A stretch of DNA of 64,000 bases from Isochrysis galbana (taxonomy: Eukaryota > Haptophyta > Isochrysidales > Isochrysidaceae): contig CM030943.1 of NCBI GenBank assembly GCA_018136815.1, forward strand, positions 148,046 through 212,045. Reading direction: 5' to 3'. Position 1 is the first letter of the stretch. Each line of letters starts with the position of its first letter. The notes below the pieces were generated by a model. It saw nothing but the letters and a program-made list of their open reading frames with translations, did not search any database and was not told the origin of the DNA. This document shows positions 45,388 through 56,191 of the stretch, piece by piece. Position numbers and translations under genes: made by a program.

Positions 45388-46090
45388 GAAAAAAAAAACC
45401 TTTTAATATTCTCGCCTCGCTCGTGGCACTGGAAGACGCTCACGAAGCCTCGCCCTTTTTCTACCCACTCCCCCACTCCCTGCCTTGCGGCAACTCCCCT
45501 CGTGCTCTACTTAGGGGCCCGGGTCGTGCGGGGGTTTCGAGCTAGGCGGGGTGCACCTGTCCCCATCGGTAGGTTCTCTCCTTCCTCCTGTTTTGATGGG
45601 TGACCTGTCTATACAGTAGTTGTTGCCGGGCGTCTTCGTATTAGTGCGTACGAGCGTTCGCTCAGCGTGTCCGTGGTCATGGACGGTCGTCCATCCGAGC
45701 TGTCGGTCGGAGCGGGGTGACGCGTCGCTTCATGCGAGTCTCTCGGCTAAGCCGAGAGCTTTCGCTACGAGGCCGAATTCCTCGCTGAGGTGTAGCCTGC
45801 CTTTCTCGTCTTCGACAAATATAGGGGTGCTGAGTTCTATCGTTTTTTTTATCTTCGGTTTTCTGCCTTGGGCGGCCTTATATGTGCGCATGGAGTTGTG
45901 GGGGTCTGGTGAGGTCTTGCCTCGAACTAAGGTGGCAAACCTTATTAGAGTGGCTTCAAGGACTGGTATATAGTGGTAGTTGTACGCCTCGAAGTCAACT
46001 CTATAGAAGTCTTTTATTATGTATTTCCATGCTATTATATAGAGCGCTTTGAGGCTGTCGGGGGTGGTCATGCCGGGGTATGCGATAAAT
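45388..46090 (-). mobile_element. LINE 3' fragment (older copy)
   Basis: On the minus strand this contains the C-terminus of a LINE ORF2 (45730-46071: LKALYIIAWKYIIKDFYRVD, QGRKPKIKKTIELSTPIF, AERLA stop), then a 3' untranslated region ending in GCGAGAATATTAAA and a run of T next to poly-A at about 45390. It is 5'-truncated near 46085, where the larger LINE begins. It is closely related to the 3' part of the short LINE at 35300-36860. Confidence 0.7.
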
Positions 46091-46432
46091 AAACCTTTTA
46101 AAAAAAAAATCTTTCTGAAGATTCGGGGCTACTCGCCTACTAGCTATGGGTCACACCTGTGCCTTTGCTATCTACACCGCCCTTAACTTCCCTCCCTCCA
46201 CCTCTTTCCCTGCCCCCCTTCTTTCCTTTTTCTTCGGTTTCCGGGGTCCGGCCTCGGTGCACTACCTGGGGCCTGGTTCGGAGTGTGGGGCTCGGGCAGG
46301 CCTTCCGAATTTGTCTATAGTGTCGTGTGTGTCTGTCCGTCTTCGTCTTGGTTGTGTTATTTGGGTTTGGTTCCTAGTGTCCCCGGCATCAAGTTCTAGT
46401 GGCGTGCCAAAGCTTCAATTGCTAAGGTTGTC

Positions 46433-48364
46433 TTACTCCATGATCCCCTCGACAGCGTGGACGATCCCTAGCTTGGTGGTTAGTACCACTAACTCTGCAT
46501 TGGGTCTAAGTCCGCCTTTGTCGTTTCTATTAAAAATGGGTCTCAAGTCGTTCATGTCTACCCTTTTCTTTGGTTGCCTGCCCATGCCCGCCTGGGCTGT
46601 CCTCGTCAAATCGGTTTCTTGTGCGAATAGGAGTGCTTTGCTCAACAGGGCATATCTCTCTATGGTTCTTATCAGTACTGATTCCTCCGAAAATTTTACA
46701 CCATCGTAGTGTATCCTATAGAAGTCCGTGATTATGTATCTCCATGCTAATAGGTATAGTATACATAGTGCTTTCGGGGCGTCTCCTTTCGGGAAAACGA
46801 ATAGGTTATCTATAATGATTTCTTCTCTGCTCCTTTCAACCTCAGGTGAGAAGCGTGCGACTTTATTTAGTTCGCCTAGAATGTTAGTTATCCTGGGGCA
46901 CTCACCTAAGTGGATCGAGGATTCCTCCGCCTCCCCACATATCCGGCATGTTTTATCTCTGCCCGGAAAACGGTTATATGTGCCTACTCGCCTGTGTGTG
47001 ATATGTTTGAAGTGCAAGTGCGTGTCCCGCGTCGTTATCATTGGCGAGGTGTATAGCTTTGCGAGATGCGCCCATGTGTCGTCTGAGGTTTGCAGTTTAT
47101 CCTCCCACTTGTTCAATCCCGTGTGGCGTTTGCGCTTGCGTTTCGCTTGCTGGAGGGCCTCGGTGATATGTTCTACACCGGTGCCGTCCAGCGGCGTCTT
47201 ACCGTCTAGTGTGTATTCGTCTGCTAGCGGGTACTCTAGCCTCTTATTGGTTTTGTACCCTTCCCCCCAGTGCGCCGGAGGGGATGGATCTAAGTTCGTG
47301 GGTGCGGTGTGCAATCTTTCCCCGACTATGGGTGTGCCTAAGTATGAGAGCTCCGCCTCATACCACTTTCCTTTAATGCTCACATAGTATTCCCCGTCCA
47401 TTGTTATTCGCAGTTCGGGTGTCGGTTCCTCTGGAGCGCTTTGGTTGTCGGTCTCCTCGCTTCTCGCTGGTGCGCCCCCTATTTCGGCCGCGCTGTCTGC
47501 CGCCGCCATCAACGTCGTGGCGTGTTTGACTATTATGTCCCACGTTTCTAAGAATTTGTCTCTTGGGATATATTCCCCCTGAAATTGTATATACGTGTCG
47601 TTGTTCCTGAGGTATTGCGCGCATTCTTCGCTGCTATATGGCGCGGTCGCCGCGTGGTCTTTGAATACGTTGTGTATGGTGTTGCATTCGAGCTTATTCC
47701 ACAGCTTTGCCCATTTGGGTTTCATATTCGGTCCCGGGTGCGTTGGGCTACCCCACATGGGTTGTGAGAGTGCTCCCTCCCTACTTACTTTCAACGACGT
47801 GAGCTCTAGTTCACGGATGTTGTTTAGCGCCAGCTTCCAGAACGCGGGTAGTTTACTTGTACCCGTTATTCCATCGGTAAGTTTGCTCGTGGGGATTGTC
47901 GAGAGGACCGCTGCCCTCCCTAAGTTTGTCCGGCAAAACCACGCGTCGAGCACCTGCTTCCACTGTGCTTGGCGCGCGTCCAGATAGTTTAGGATCCATT
48001 TTGCTTGTAGTGCTTTGACGTGGTTGCTCCAGTCTAGCAGTCCCAGCCCGAGGTGGGGCCCTTTTTCCGAAGAGTTTTTAGTGGGAATCTCGGGATATTT
48101 TATCCATTGTAGCCGTCGTCCGGTGCGCTCGTTAGTCCACATAATCCTATCCACGGATCTTTTGATTGCCGTATGGAATGATTTCGGGGCTGCAAGTGTC
48201 TGCAACCAGTATCTCGGGATAGAATATATAAGGAAATTCGCCACCTTTGTTTTCCCGTGTATAGATAGGTTTTTGGTTAGCGGTGCGTATATAGTGGTTT
48301 TCTTCTCTATCTTGTCAGCTAATTTACGCCAGAATTCCTTGATGCTTGATGGCCTGGGGCCCCC
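46433..48364 (-). CDS. LINE ORF2, second part: thumb/connection and C-terminal zinc knuckle
   Basis: In the frame one base away from the RT frame, the protein continues from about 48360 (SIKEFWRKLADKIEKKTTIY, APLTKNLSIHGKTKVANFLI). The first Met is at 48244. It runs to a stop at 46433. Near residue 480 from that Met is a knuckle CRICGEAEESSIHLGEC (C-x2-C-x8-H-x3-C), which L1/Tx1-type ORF2 proteins carry at the same place. The C-terminus (ALCILYLLAWRYIITDFYRI, GRQPKKRVDMNDLRPIF) is the segment retained in the shorter LINE copies. Confidence 0.82.
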   Translation of the reverse strand, partial: GGPRPSSIKEFWRKLADKIEKKTTIYAPLTKNLSIHGKTKVANFLIYSIPRYWLQTLAAPKSFHTAIKRSVDRIMWTNERTGRRLQWIKYPEIPTKNSSEKGPHLGLGLLDWSNHVKALQAKWILNYLDARQAQWKQVLDAWFCRTNLGRAAVLSTIPTSKLTDGITGTSKLPAFWKLALNNIRELELTSLKVSREGALSQPMWGSPTHPGPNMKPKWAKLWNKLECNTIHNVFKDHAATAPYSSEECAQYLRNNDTYIQFQGEYIPRDKFLETWDIIVKHATTLMAAADSAAEIGGAPARSEETDNQSAPEEPTPELRITMDGEYYVSIKGKWYEAELSYLGTPIVGERLHTAPTNLDPSPPAHWGEGYKTNKRLEYPLADEYTLDGKTPLDGTGVEHITEALQQAKRKRKRHTGLNKWEDKLQTSDDTWAHLAKLYTSPMITTRDTHLHFKHITHRRVGTYNRFPGRDKTCRICGEAEESSIHLGECPRITNILGELNKVARFSPEVERSREEIIIDNLFVFPKGDAPKALCILYLLAWRYIITDFYRIHYDGVKFSEESVLIRTIERYALLSKALLFAQETDLTRTAQAGMGRQPKKRVDMNDLRPIFNRNDKGGLRPNAELVVLTTKLGIVHAVEGIME

Positions 48365-51353
48365 CTAGCGGGACTCCCAGTATGGTCGCGTATTCGCTTC
48401 GTTTCAGCCACTTATATCTTTGGAATCTCCCGGGTGGGCGCTTCCTCTTCAGGGAGCCCATCCTCAGTCCTTCGAACTTTTGATCGTTGGGTTTGCCGCA
48501 CGAGGCCGCCGCATATCTTTCTACCCAGCTGAGAGATCGCGCCAGGCTGCTGTAGTCTGCCGCTAAGAGTTGCGTATCGTCCGCAAACTGACTTATCTTA
48601 AGTTCGGCACCGTTAACTACGATGCCTTCAATGTCTTCGTCCTCATTTATCGCTCTGGTGAGGGCTTCTGCCGTTAAGAGGAAGGCCAGCGGCGAGAGCG
48701 GGCATCCTTGGGGGACGCCGCTCGCTATGTTGAAGGGGAAGCTTCTTCCCCCGTTCGCCTTTATGTAGCGGATTGGTTTAGCCTCGGAGTTCGTAAGAGC
48801 CTTCGCATACCTCTTGAAATTTTCCCCGAATTTTAGTTTGTCGAGGACCAAATGGTAGAATTCCCAGTTGACCCTGTCGAAGGCCTTCTCCCAGTCGAGC
48901 GCCAGGAGGAGTCCTGGCTCCCCCGTTTCGTCTAGGTATGCATTCGTCAGTTGTAATAGATGAGTGGCTTCTCCGATCAACCGTTTCGGGACGAAGCCTA
49001 ATTGGTCTTTCGAGATTATGTTCCCGATTACTTTTTTTAGTCTATTTGTAAGTACCTTGGCCAATATTTTGTAGTCGCTTTGCAGGAGCGTGATGGGTCT
49101 ATAGTTCCTTGGATCTCTCGTGTCTCCTTTTTTATATAGGAGTATTATGTCGCCTTCTCTCATGGATACGTTAAGTTGCCCCTGCTCTAGAGCTAGATTT
49201 AGCACTCTAAGAAAGTCGTGTTTCACTAGGTCTATGAAGCTTTTGTAGAACTCCGCCGGTAGCGCGTCTGGCCCCGCGCTCTTGCCACCCCCTATTTGGG
49301 TAATGGCGTCCGTGAGCTCCTCCATCGTTATTTTCCCTTCTATTGCATCGCTGTCGTGTTTGTTCATCGGGCGTGTTTCTAGCGTCTCTTCGAGTTCGTG
49401 GTCTCTGGTGTTGCGGCGTTCCTGGTATAGCCATACGTAGTACTTGCGGAGTTCGCTTCGTATTTCCGCATCGTCTGCGGTCGTGTTTCTCATGTCGTCC
49501 CCCGGGACGTTCCAGTCTCTAGTGATGAAGAGTTCTGGGATCGCGCTGTTAGAGGCGCGCGTTTGAAATCTCTGAAAGAATTCTTTCGTCATCCTCTCCT
49601 CACATTTGAGAGAGTCGAAGCTTTCTTTGATCGTCGGTCTGGACTTCCTGCGAATCGCACCTATCTTTTCGTTGAGTTCGCGCATTCTATCCACTTTCCT
49701 CGCGTTTGGCTCGCCATCGTTGAGCTCGATCCCAATCAATGCAAGCTCTTCGACGGCCTTTGCTATTTCCTGTTGCTCTTTGTTCTGCCTTGTTGCCCAT
49801 AGAAAGTAAATTGCCGCCGCCTTTTTCGCGTTGCTCCACGCGTCGTCGATGTCTTCGTCCGGTGTCTCAGGTTTTATGTGGCTTCTCCACAGGTGTGTTA
49901 TAACTCTCCGCGTGTCTTCCGCGCCGAAAAGTTCGCTGTCTATTCGCACGTCGTATGTGCGTCCGGGTTTGAACCCTAATACTTCGAAGGTGCCCACCAC
50001 CGGGAGGTGGTCCGAGGCGCCTTTCCCCGTAAAAAGTGACGGGTGTGGGCCGATTGTCTGCCAATTGATGTTCGAGCATACGATGGGGGAATAGATCCTG
50101 TCTATTCGCGTGTGAACGGTCCCCGAAAGACGGGTGAAGCCCCCTTTGATATTACCGTTCACTAGATTGTATGCGTCCATTAATCCTATCTCATTCATAG
50201 TCGTTCTTAGTTTGGGTCCGTGGGCGTTTCCATATTCCTCTCGGTCCGTGTGCTTCCTTGTGTCTCTCTCCACATCTTCTACACAATTGAAGTCGCCTCC
50301 CATAATGGTATCGTGTTCTCCTACCACGGGGCTCGTTTTCAATGTTTCTATCTGGGTGGCTCTCAAATTAGGCGCGGCGCTCAGATATATAGATATTAGT
50401 TCCAATTCTTTAGATTCTATTACGCATCTAACTCGTAGGCATCTGCCTTCGACTAGCGTTTCCGCCGTATCCGGTAACATTTTCACTCTTGGGGAGGAGT
50501 CGCGGATCGCAATTCCCACCCCACTCGCCGGGTCAGTGATGTTCGCAGGTGCTTGCACCATTTGCCATCCCAACGCTTTGGCGGTCATGCATGCGCGGTG
50601 TTGCCTGCCGTCTGCGTAGGCATGAAGCTCTTGTAGAAGTAGGATGTCCACCCTCGCTTTCCTCGCTTGGGCTAGCACCGAGCCTAAGGCGCCGTGCCCG
50701 GCACCGTTGATGTTGTAGGACACGATAGTAACCGGTCCCTCACCTGGGTATCCAAGGGTGGAGTTGAATGTGAGTGCGTATATGATCAATGCGTTGCCGC
50801 GACGCGACAGATGGGCTAGGCATGCGTACTTGTGGAGATAGCGGCATTCGGCACCTAGGGTGCAAAATCCTCCCTTTGGTTGTTTTCCGGGATGTCCGGC
50901 ACTCGCGCGCGGAAACGCGCATACAATTGTGCATGCGCCGTCTTTCCACGCGCCCGGATAATCGTGCGATCGATTGCATGCTTTGCCCTCGATATTCATG
51001 GGGCACTTCCCGTTGGGGAAACGTTTGCATAGCTCGAGCGAGCCCGGGTTGATGGCCTCTTGGATAGTCTTTTTCGGCGTTGCCGTGCGCTTGCGCTCTT
51101 CCCGCTCAAGTCGCGCTGCTTTTTCCTCTGCGCACACGCACATGCGAAGGGGGGGTTGGAAGGCCATAGCGTAGTCTTTTTTGTATCCTTTGCATCCCTT
51201 TGGACCTGCGTGGATGTACAGGTTCTTTATGTCGCCGCCGAGCTCGCGGCAGTTTCGGACCGCATACTCGATGGGGTAGGGGGCTCCGTTAACGCTGAGA
51301 AGTATCTTGCGCGGAAAGTCGAACGATTTGAACGAGCCTTGCTTGGGAGTCAC
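48324..51353 (-). CDS. LINE ORF2, first part: CCCH fingers, APE endonuclease, reverse transcriptase
   Basis: Residues about 105-190 contain Cys/His clusters typical of CCCH fingers (CKRFPNGKCP...CNRSH and CTLGAECRYLHKYAC). Residues about 210-440 are an APE endonuclease: VSYNINGAG, LLLQELHAYADG, IMGGDFNCVEDVE, ASDHLPVVGTFE. About 650-960 is the RT: KSAGPDALPAEFYKSF, REGDIILLYKKGDTRDPRNY, RPITLLQSDYKILAKVLTNR, DQLGFVPKR, ALDWEKAFDRVNWEF, GVPQGCPLSPLAFLL and the catalytic FADDTQLL. The frame begins at a GTG (51353) with no ATG and an upstream stop 17 codons away. It ends early at 48324 because of a one-base shift in the C6 run at 48360-48365, after which the next frame continues the protein. Confidence 0.88.
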   Translation of the reverse strand: MTPKQGSFKSFDFPRKILLSVNGAPYPIEYAVRNCRELGGDIKNLYIHAGPKGCKGYKKDYAMAFQPPLRMCVCAEEKAARLEREERKRTATPKKTIQEAINPGSLELCKRFPNGKCPMNIEGKACNRSHDYPGAWKDGACTIVCAFPRASAGHPGKQPKGGFCTLGAECRYLHKYACLAHLSRRGNALIIYALTFNSTLGYPGEGPVTIVSYNINGAGHGALGSVLAQARKARVDILLLQELHAYADGRQHRACMTAKALGWQMVQAPANITDPASGVGIAIRDSSPRVKMLPDTAETLVEGRCLRVRCVIESKELELISIYLSAAPNLRATQIETLKTSPVVGEHDTIMGGDFNCVEDVERDTRKHTDREEYGNAHGPKLRTTMNEIGLMDAYNLVNGNIKGGFTRLSGTVHTRIDRIYSPIVCSNINWQTIGPHPSLFTGKGASDHLPVVGTFEVLGFKPGRTYDVRIDSELFGAEDTRRVITHLWRSHIKPETPDEDIDDAWSNAKKAAAIYFLWATRQNKEQQEIAKAVEELALIGIELNDGEPNARKVDRMRELNEKIGAIRRKSRPTIKESFDSLKCEERMTKEFFQRFQTRASNSAIPELFITRDWNVPGDDMRNTTADDAEIRSELRKYYVWLYQERRNTRDHELEETLETRPMNKHDSDAIEGKITMEELTDAITQIGGGKSAGPDALPAEFYKSFIDLVKHDFLRVLNLALEQGQLNVSMREGDIILLYKKGDTRDPRNYRPITLLQSDYKILAKVLTNRLKKVIGNIISKDQLGFVPKRLIGEATHLLQLTNAYLDETGEPGLLLALDWEKAFDRVNWEFYHLVLDKLKFGENFKRYAKALTNSEAKPIRYIKANGGRSFPFNIASGVPQGCPLSPLAFLLTAEALTRAINEDEDIEGIVVNGAELKISQFADDTQLLAADYSSLARSLSWVERYAAASCGKPNDQKFEGLRMGSLKRKRPPGRFQRYKWLKRSEYATILGVPLGGPQAIKHQGILA

Positions 51354-52107
51354 ATAGAGGTGGTAAACCTCTTTCTTGCCTTGGGTGGGAGGGGTGAGGG
51401 GTCAGAGGGAGCGGCGTGGAAGAAAATAAGAAGAAAGACTTTATTTAGAAAGGTGTATTTATTATAGTACTACGTATATATATAGTCGTAGTAGAAGTCC
51501 TGGATATCTAGATATCTAGATATCTACACTATCTAGGCCGAAAATTGGAGTATCTATATCTAGCTAGATGGCTGGGGCCAATATCTATATCTAGCTAGAT
51601 AGAATTTTGCGCTATTCACTTGTATCTAGATAGGGGCCTTGGGGGGTAATTCCACGCCTTACTCGGCAGCTCCCATGGCCTCTTCGCCTTCGCCCTCCCT
51701 TCTTCCCCGTACGAACATCGAACATCATTCTTTGTCACAAACCATAGCTACTAGCCGCACTGACTGCCCTCTCCCCACAGCAAGGAGAGGGCGCGAGCGT
51801 TCGGGGTGAGGGCGATGGCTAACGACAGCACCGAGACCGAGAGTTCGATGGCCCCTCCCTATCTAGAAGTAGAAGTAGTAGTCAGACCCTTCAGGAGTGG
51901 TTTTGGCGGCGGGGCGCATGGCTCATGCCCGCCATGAGTGGCGAGGGATGCCAAAGCTATAAACTTAGTTGATCGTTGACCGTCGCACACAAGTGCACAT
52001 GGGTATATAGTAGTACATCTGATGATCAGATGTGCGCCTGATGCGATGTGTATCATGTCGATACCAGCCAATAACTCAGCACCCAACTCCTCCACTCGTC
52101 GCTACAA

Positions 52108-55100
52108 CTACATCCAACCGCGGAGCCACAAGCGAGCGTTGAGCTCGGTCCAATTCATCGGGATCCCATATGCGAGTGGACCAAAATGGCCGAATCCGCA
52201 CGCCATGATGCAGATAAGGACGGCAGAGGTGGCCCATCGCGCTCCTCCCGGCATGCTTAGTAGCTGAGCCAGTGGGTCCGGTGGTGATACCTTCAACGTA
52301 GACAAACTCGTATGATTTGGATGTAGCGAGATCAATGGTGCGGAGGAAGGGACCTATTCATCGAGGACGACGGGAGCAAGAGAGGTGTGAGCAGGTCAGT
52401 ATTACATCATCGCGAAACGCTGGGACGAGAGTGTGCCTGAACATGCACTCGCTCGGCCGTACTCCCCCATGGCATGGGCAGCGCTACAAGGCTCTCACAA
52501 TAGTGTCGAGCGCTACTCCAAGCAAGAGCAACGCATGCAGCAACGAGGGGAGGAAATGATATAGGAAAACCACGCGAGCAACTGCCGCGAAAGGCAACCA
52601 GTTGATAGAGTACCCGAGAGAGAGCAGCAACAACCACCGTCGCGATATTGAATGCGCGGATTTAGCCGCGGATGCTCGATGTGAACAAGCAGCCGGCTCT
52701 ACCTCGGTCAATGCCGTTGCCTCAAGAGAGCTCTGTGAGAAGACAAGTCGCGCGATTGCTTCAGTTGCAACAGGCGCCCTCGGTTTCCCTGTAATTGCGC
52801 TCTTGATCGAAGGTGAGGATGGCTCGAGATGCACAAATACTACCGGCAAAGCAAGGACGGTAATTGCGCACAGCCACCACACAAAGGGATTTCCGATGCA
52901 ATAGATGCGCACGAAACGCCTAGGTGAAAGAAGGACGTGGCCATCGTGTCAGCGGATGGGAAGCGTCCGAGTGGCCGCTTGAGTGGTAGTCGTGGTCGTA
53001 TGTACCGCAAGGTGCACGTGGCAGAGCGAGGAGTGCCTATGAGGGCATGTTGGGGCACGCGGCCGCCTTCAAGGGCATGTGTGAGCATGCGATATACCGA
53101 TGGGCCGTCATGTAAGGTGAACCTGAGGAAGAGTGTCCTTTCATATCTGAATCGTGCCGTCTTCGTTCTGCGTGATTTGAACCGCTCATTTCTATCGGAG
53201 ACTCCCGGTCGCCGGCTGTTAAAGTTACATGATTTGGGTTAATACGCCGCGCTAATTTATCGTCGTCGACGTCAGGTACGGCCGAACCCACCCACAACTC
53301 TGGTGGATTTGAGGCAGTGGCTGCTATCTCACGTGGAGATGCAATGTTTGGTGGAGGTGGGGGTGGACGATCGCTCTTTGCGACCCAGTACAAAACCGTT
53401 CGAAGCATCAAAGGCCTACGTTGTCGAATCAGCGGGTGGGCACACGCAAGTGCAGAAGTGAGATCGGCAGCCACTTTTCTCAGCTTGGGAGTCAAAGAGG
53501 AGTGATTTGTAGACGTGCAAGCGACGCCCAATGAACACGTTGTGCGATGCGCGTCTGCGACATTTATACGAAAGTGCAATCAATCGGGATCGGGGGGGGG
53601 GCGTCCTCACCACTCCCACCATCTCGAACCCCAGGAGTGGCCCCGTCGCAGTTGCGCATTTGACTTCAGCATCTCGCGATTGAGCTCGAACATCATGGCC
53701 CAGAAGCCCATAGGTGCTTCTTCTCGGGTCATACCTCTTGGTGAGGGAGTGGGAGTACGACCCTGCGACGACTTATGGACACTCGGCGGTGGCGCAGGCG
53801 GCAGTGGTGGGGTCGAGCCAGGACTTGTGATAGGGTTCGAACGGGAAGACCATCTAGAATTGGCCAAGCGATCGGCAGCGCTTGATGCGGCCACACTCGC
53901 TGCAGAGGCGGCGACAACTTCGGCTGCTCGACTTGAGCCGGCAGACAGATGTATGAGCGAATGTGGAGGAGATGGCGGAAGCGGAGGCGAAGTGAGGGCA
54001 GCTCGAAATGCGGGAGTGTGAAAGCGGACGCCGGGTCCATTGAATGGGAGGAGCCAAAAGTGAAGAGCAAAGCAACCCACGTAGATGCACACAGGAAGAG
54101 CTGCCTGTAGGAGACCGCGAAGGAAGAACTCGCGTATCACCAGCCTTGTGCGGTGGAGCTGAGATGCGGACGCCGAAGTAGGACCACACCGCACACCGCG
54201 GGCGGTGGCGTGTAGAGAAGTAAGGGCATGTAGACCCGCGACCGCCATTGCGGAGAGCCCAGTCCATCTGCGCGCCAAATACATCCCAAGGGGGGTGAAG
54301 GGAGAAGGGGAAGGGGGCTGAGCTGAATGGTCAGCTGTCTAACTGTGCAAGAGCACCCGCTGGACTTGTCGCGTGTGAGAAGATAAGGCAGCAATCTTCA
54401 GGGTCGGCAGGAGATACTTTATGCTGAAGGCGCATCCAATTGCCACTCCAGACAAGAACGTCCAGCAAATCCATGGCAATGAGCATGGGCGGAAATTGTC
54501 CGATCGTGCCTGTCGTCGAGGGCATAGATGCGTGCTTGGTGAGGCGTTCATGAAACAGTCACCCCAAATGCGGCGCACCACCCCAGGGCATCTAAATGGG
54601 ATGACGTAGACAAGCACGCCACGCGTTGTCGTCCACTCCCCAACAGATTGTTTGCCTTACCGAGCAGAGGATTTGTGCGCATGTGGCGAGGACGAGCGCG
54701 GCGTCCGTAAGGACCAACCTTGCCTCAACTAGTATGCACAAGTCTAGCAACGCTCCAGCTCCGACCACGCTGGAGGCAGCGGGCGAAAGTTGCACCGAAC
54801 GAGCGGTTGCGTACATCATCATAGGAAGCAGCGCGCCCTATTAGCATGCAAGAGGCCAAGGGTCAGAGGTGTATGGGCAGGAAAACGCGATGGCTAAGGA
54901 AAGACTCAGTTGCTAACATAGCTCGAAATTCACTATTCTTAATGTAAGCTTGCCGTGCCTAGCTGTACTTGTGTTGCAGGCAGGCCACGGAGAGCAATCA
55001 AAGGAACGTGTGTTGCAACCGGCTCGCCGATTGCTGACCATGCCTGAGGAAAGTATGAGACGCAGCCGGGTTCGGGAAGAAGTACGCGTCAGTTTAAGCC

Positions 55101-55628
55101 CTCATCGCTGTGCAGTGCGTCCGTGAAGACCCTCACCGCCGTGCGATTTGAGGCACAAGTGCTGTCGGCATGTGGTGAGTGCCGAGCGACCTGAGATGCA
55201 TTATATCCCGCCGCCTTTGCGGCAGCTGCAAGCATGAGTTTCCCGAGTGGTGGGTGGATGTCAAAGAAATAGTGGCCTGTGGTCATAGAGAGGTGAGCGC
55301 ATCAAGCCATGCATCACTGCAGCCATGAGAATGACACTACGTGAGAGAGTGATACCATGTGAGACAGGCTCGGCGTATCCTTGCGTTGTCATCCCACGCA
55401 ATCCCTTGATCTCGAGCCTAGAGGCTGACAAAGCTTGTCTTTGTAAGGTGACCCGCCGTGTCCTCCACCTCTCGCGAACGCTCTCATACCGGTGAGGTAA
55501 CCATTGACAAATTTGCCGAAGTGGTACTCGTCGAAGACGACTTCGCGCGGATGCGCGAGGTACGCAAAGCGAGTGAGCACCGAGAGAGTGCTCAGCAGGA
55601 GCAGTGCCAGCTGGTCCGCCCGCCGCAT
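52108..55628 (-). CDS. Protein O-mannosyltransferase (PMT/POMT, GT39), multi-exon
   Basis: This ER multi-pass enzyme transfers mannose from dolichyl-phosphate mannose to Ser/Thr. Exon 1 (55628-55490) gives a first membrane helix and VVFDEYHFGKFVNGYLTG, with the catalytic DE. A GTATGA donor and CCACAG acceptor join it in frame to exon 2 (from 55276), GHYFFDIHPPLGKLMLAAAA. Later exons give LLDLCILVEARLVLTDAALV (about 54780-54690), LSGVAIGCAFSIKY (about 54460-54420), IYVGCFALHFWLLPFNGPGV (about 54100-54030), MFELNREMLKSNAQLRRGHS plus WGSRWWEW (about 53690-53610), GYSINWLPFAAVARVVFLYH (about 52610-52550), and the final helix ending YGIPMNWTELNARLWLRGWM (stop 52108). Signature blocks occur in the right order. 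Internal exon borders and the MIR region (about 52.95-53.6 kb) are not resolved. Confidence 0.85.
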
Positions 55629-55996
55629 CCGATCTCCAGCTAGCCTCTGGCGTGAACCGGCAGTGCCCACCTCTCCCGTCTCTCCGCCGCCCGCCCTCCC
55701 TCCCCCTCCCTCCTCGCCGCTCACTCTCCCTCCCCCCTCCCTAACCGTCACTCTCTTCCCCCTCTCCCTCCCTCCCCGCCCCTCGCTCTCCCTCGCTCTC
55801 CCTCTCTCCCCGCCGTCCCGTGCCGCCCCTCTCGCGCGCAGCCGCTCGCTTCCCCACGCCCACACCGCCCTCAGCTGATTGCCACCACCTCTTTCCCGCC
55901 AAAGACGGAACCTTTCACGTCTAGAGTCGTACTCTAGAGTATTCCTACTTAGGAATTCGTCTAATTTAGGAATACTCGGATACTCGGTGTCTACTC

Positions 55997-56037
55997 AATT
56001 CCTGACACCCTAGTCCTTCCCTCTTGTATTTGGGTCA
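55997..56037. repeat. Second copy of the CAATTCCTGACACCC...TATTTGGGTCA motif
   Basis: It matches 43430-43490 in order and spacing, about 370 bases upstream of the O-mannosyltransferase start. CT-rich sequence (55660-55850) separates it from the start codon. Confidence 0.55.
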
Positions 56038-56191
56038 AAATGGGGCTAGCTCCCCCAAGTAAGAGATGTGCCTTGAAGCATGTGTACCCTCCAGCCCAGC
56101 ACAGGCGGACTTGACCCGAATTCGATGGCGTTGGACGATGAACGATGACGGCACAGGTGAACGGGGACCCCGTCTGCGGGTGCAAATATTA

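Larger units (their letters stand above)
46091..51430 (-). mobile_element. Near-complete APE-type LINE (L1/Tx1-like), one frameshift
   Basis: On the minus strand the element reads from about 51430 to an A/T-rich 3' end near 46091. It contains a large ORF2 in two frames (48324-51353 and 46433-48364) with CCCH fingers, APE endonuclease, reverse transcriptase and a C-terminal zinc knuckle. A 3' untranslated region (46100-46430) is also found at 37515 and 61700. No ORF1 is present, so it is probably 5'-truncated at about 51.43 kb. Confidence 0.82.
44764..51662. mobile_element. 6.9-kb TIR element (GTAAGGCGTGGAA) with nested LINEs
   Basis: The ends GTAAGGCGTGGAA (44764) and TTCCACGCCTTAC (to 51662) are exact inverses. 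TCGGCA is duplicated immediately outside both (44758-44763 and 51663-51668). Both subterminal regions carry dense ATATCTAGCTAGAT/ATCTAGATAT palindromes (44780-44905 and 51505-51632). The element's own DNA is about 44764-45387 and 51430-51662 and has no recognisable transposase, so it is non-autonomous. Everything between is LINE sequence inserted later. The superfamily is uncertain. Confidence 0.72.
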
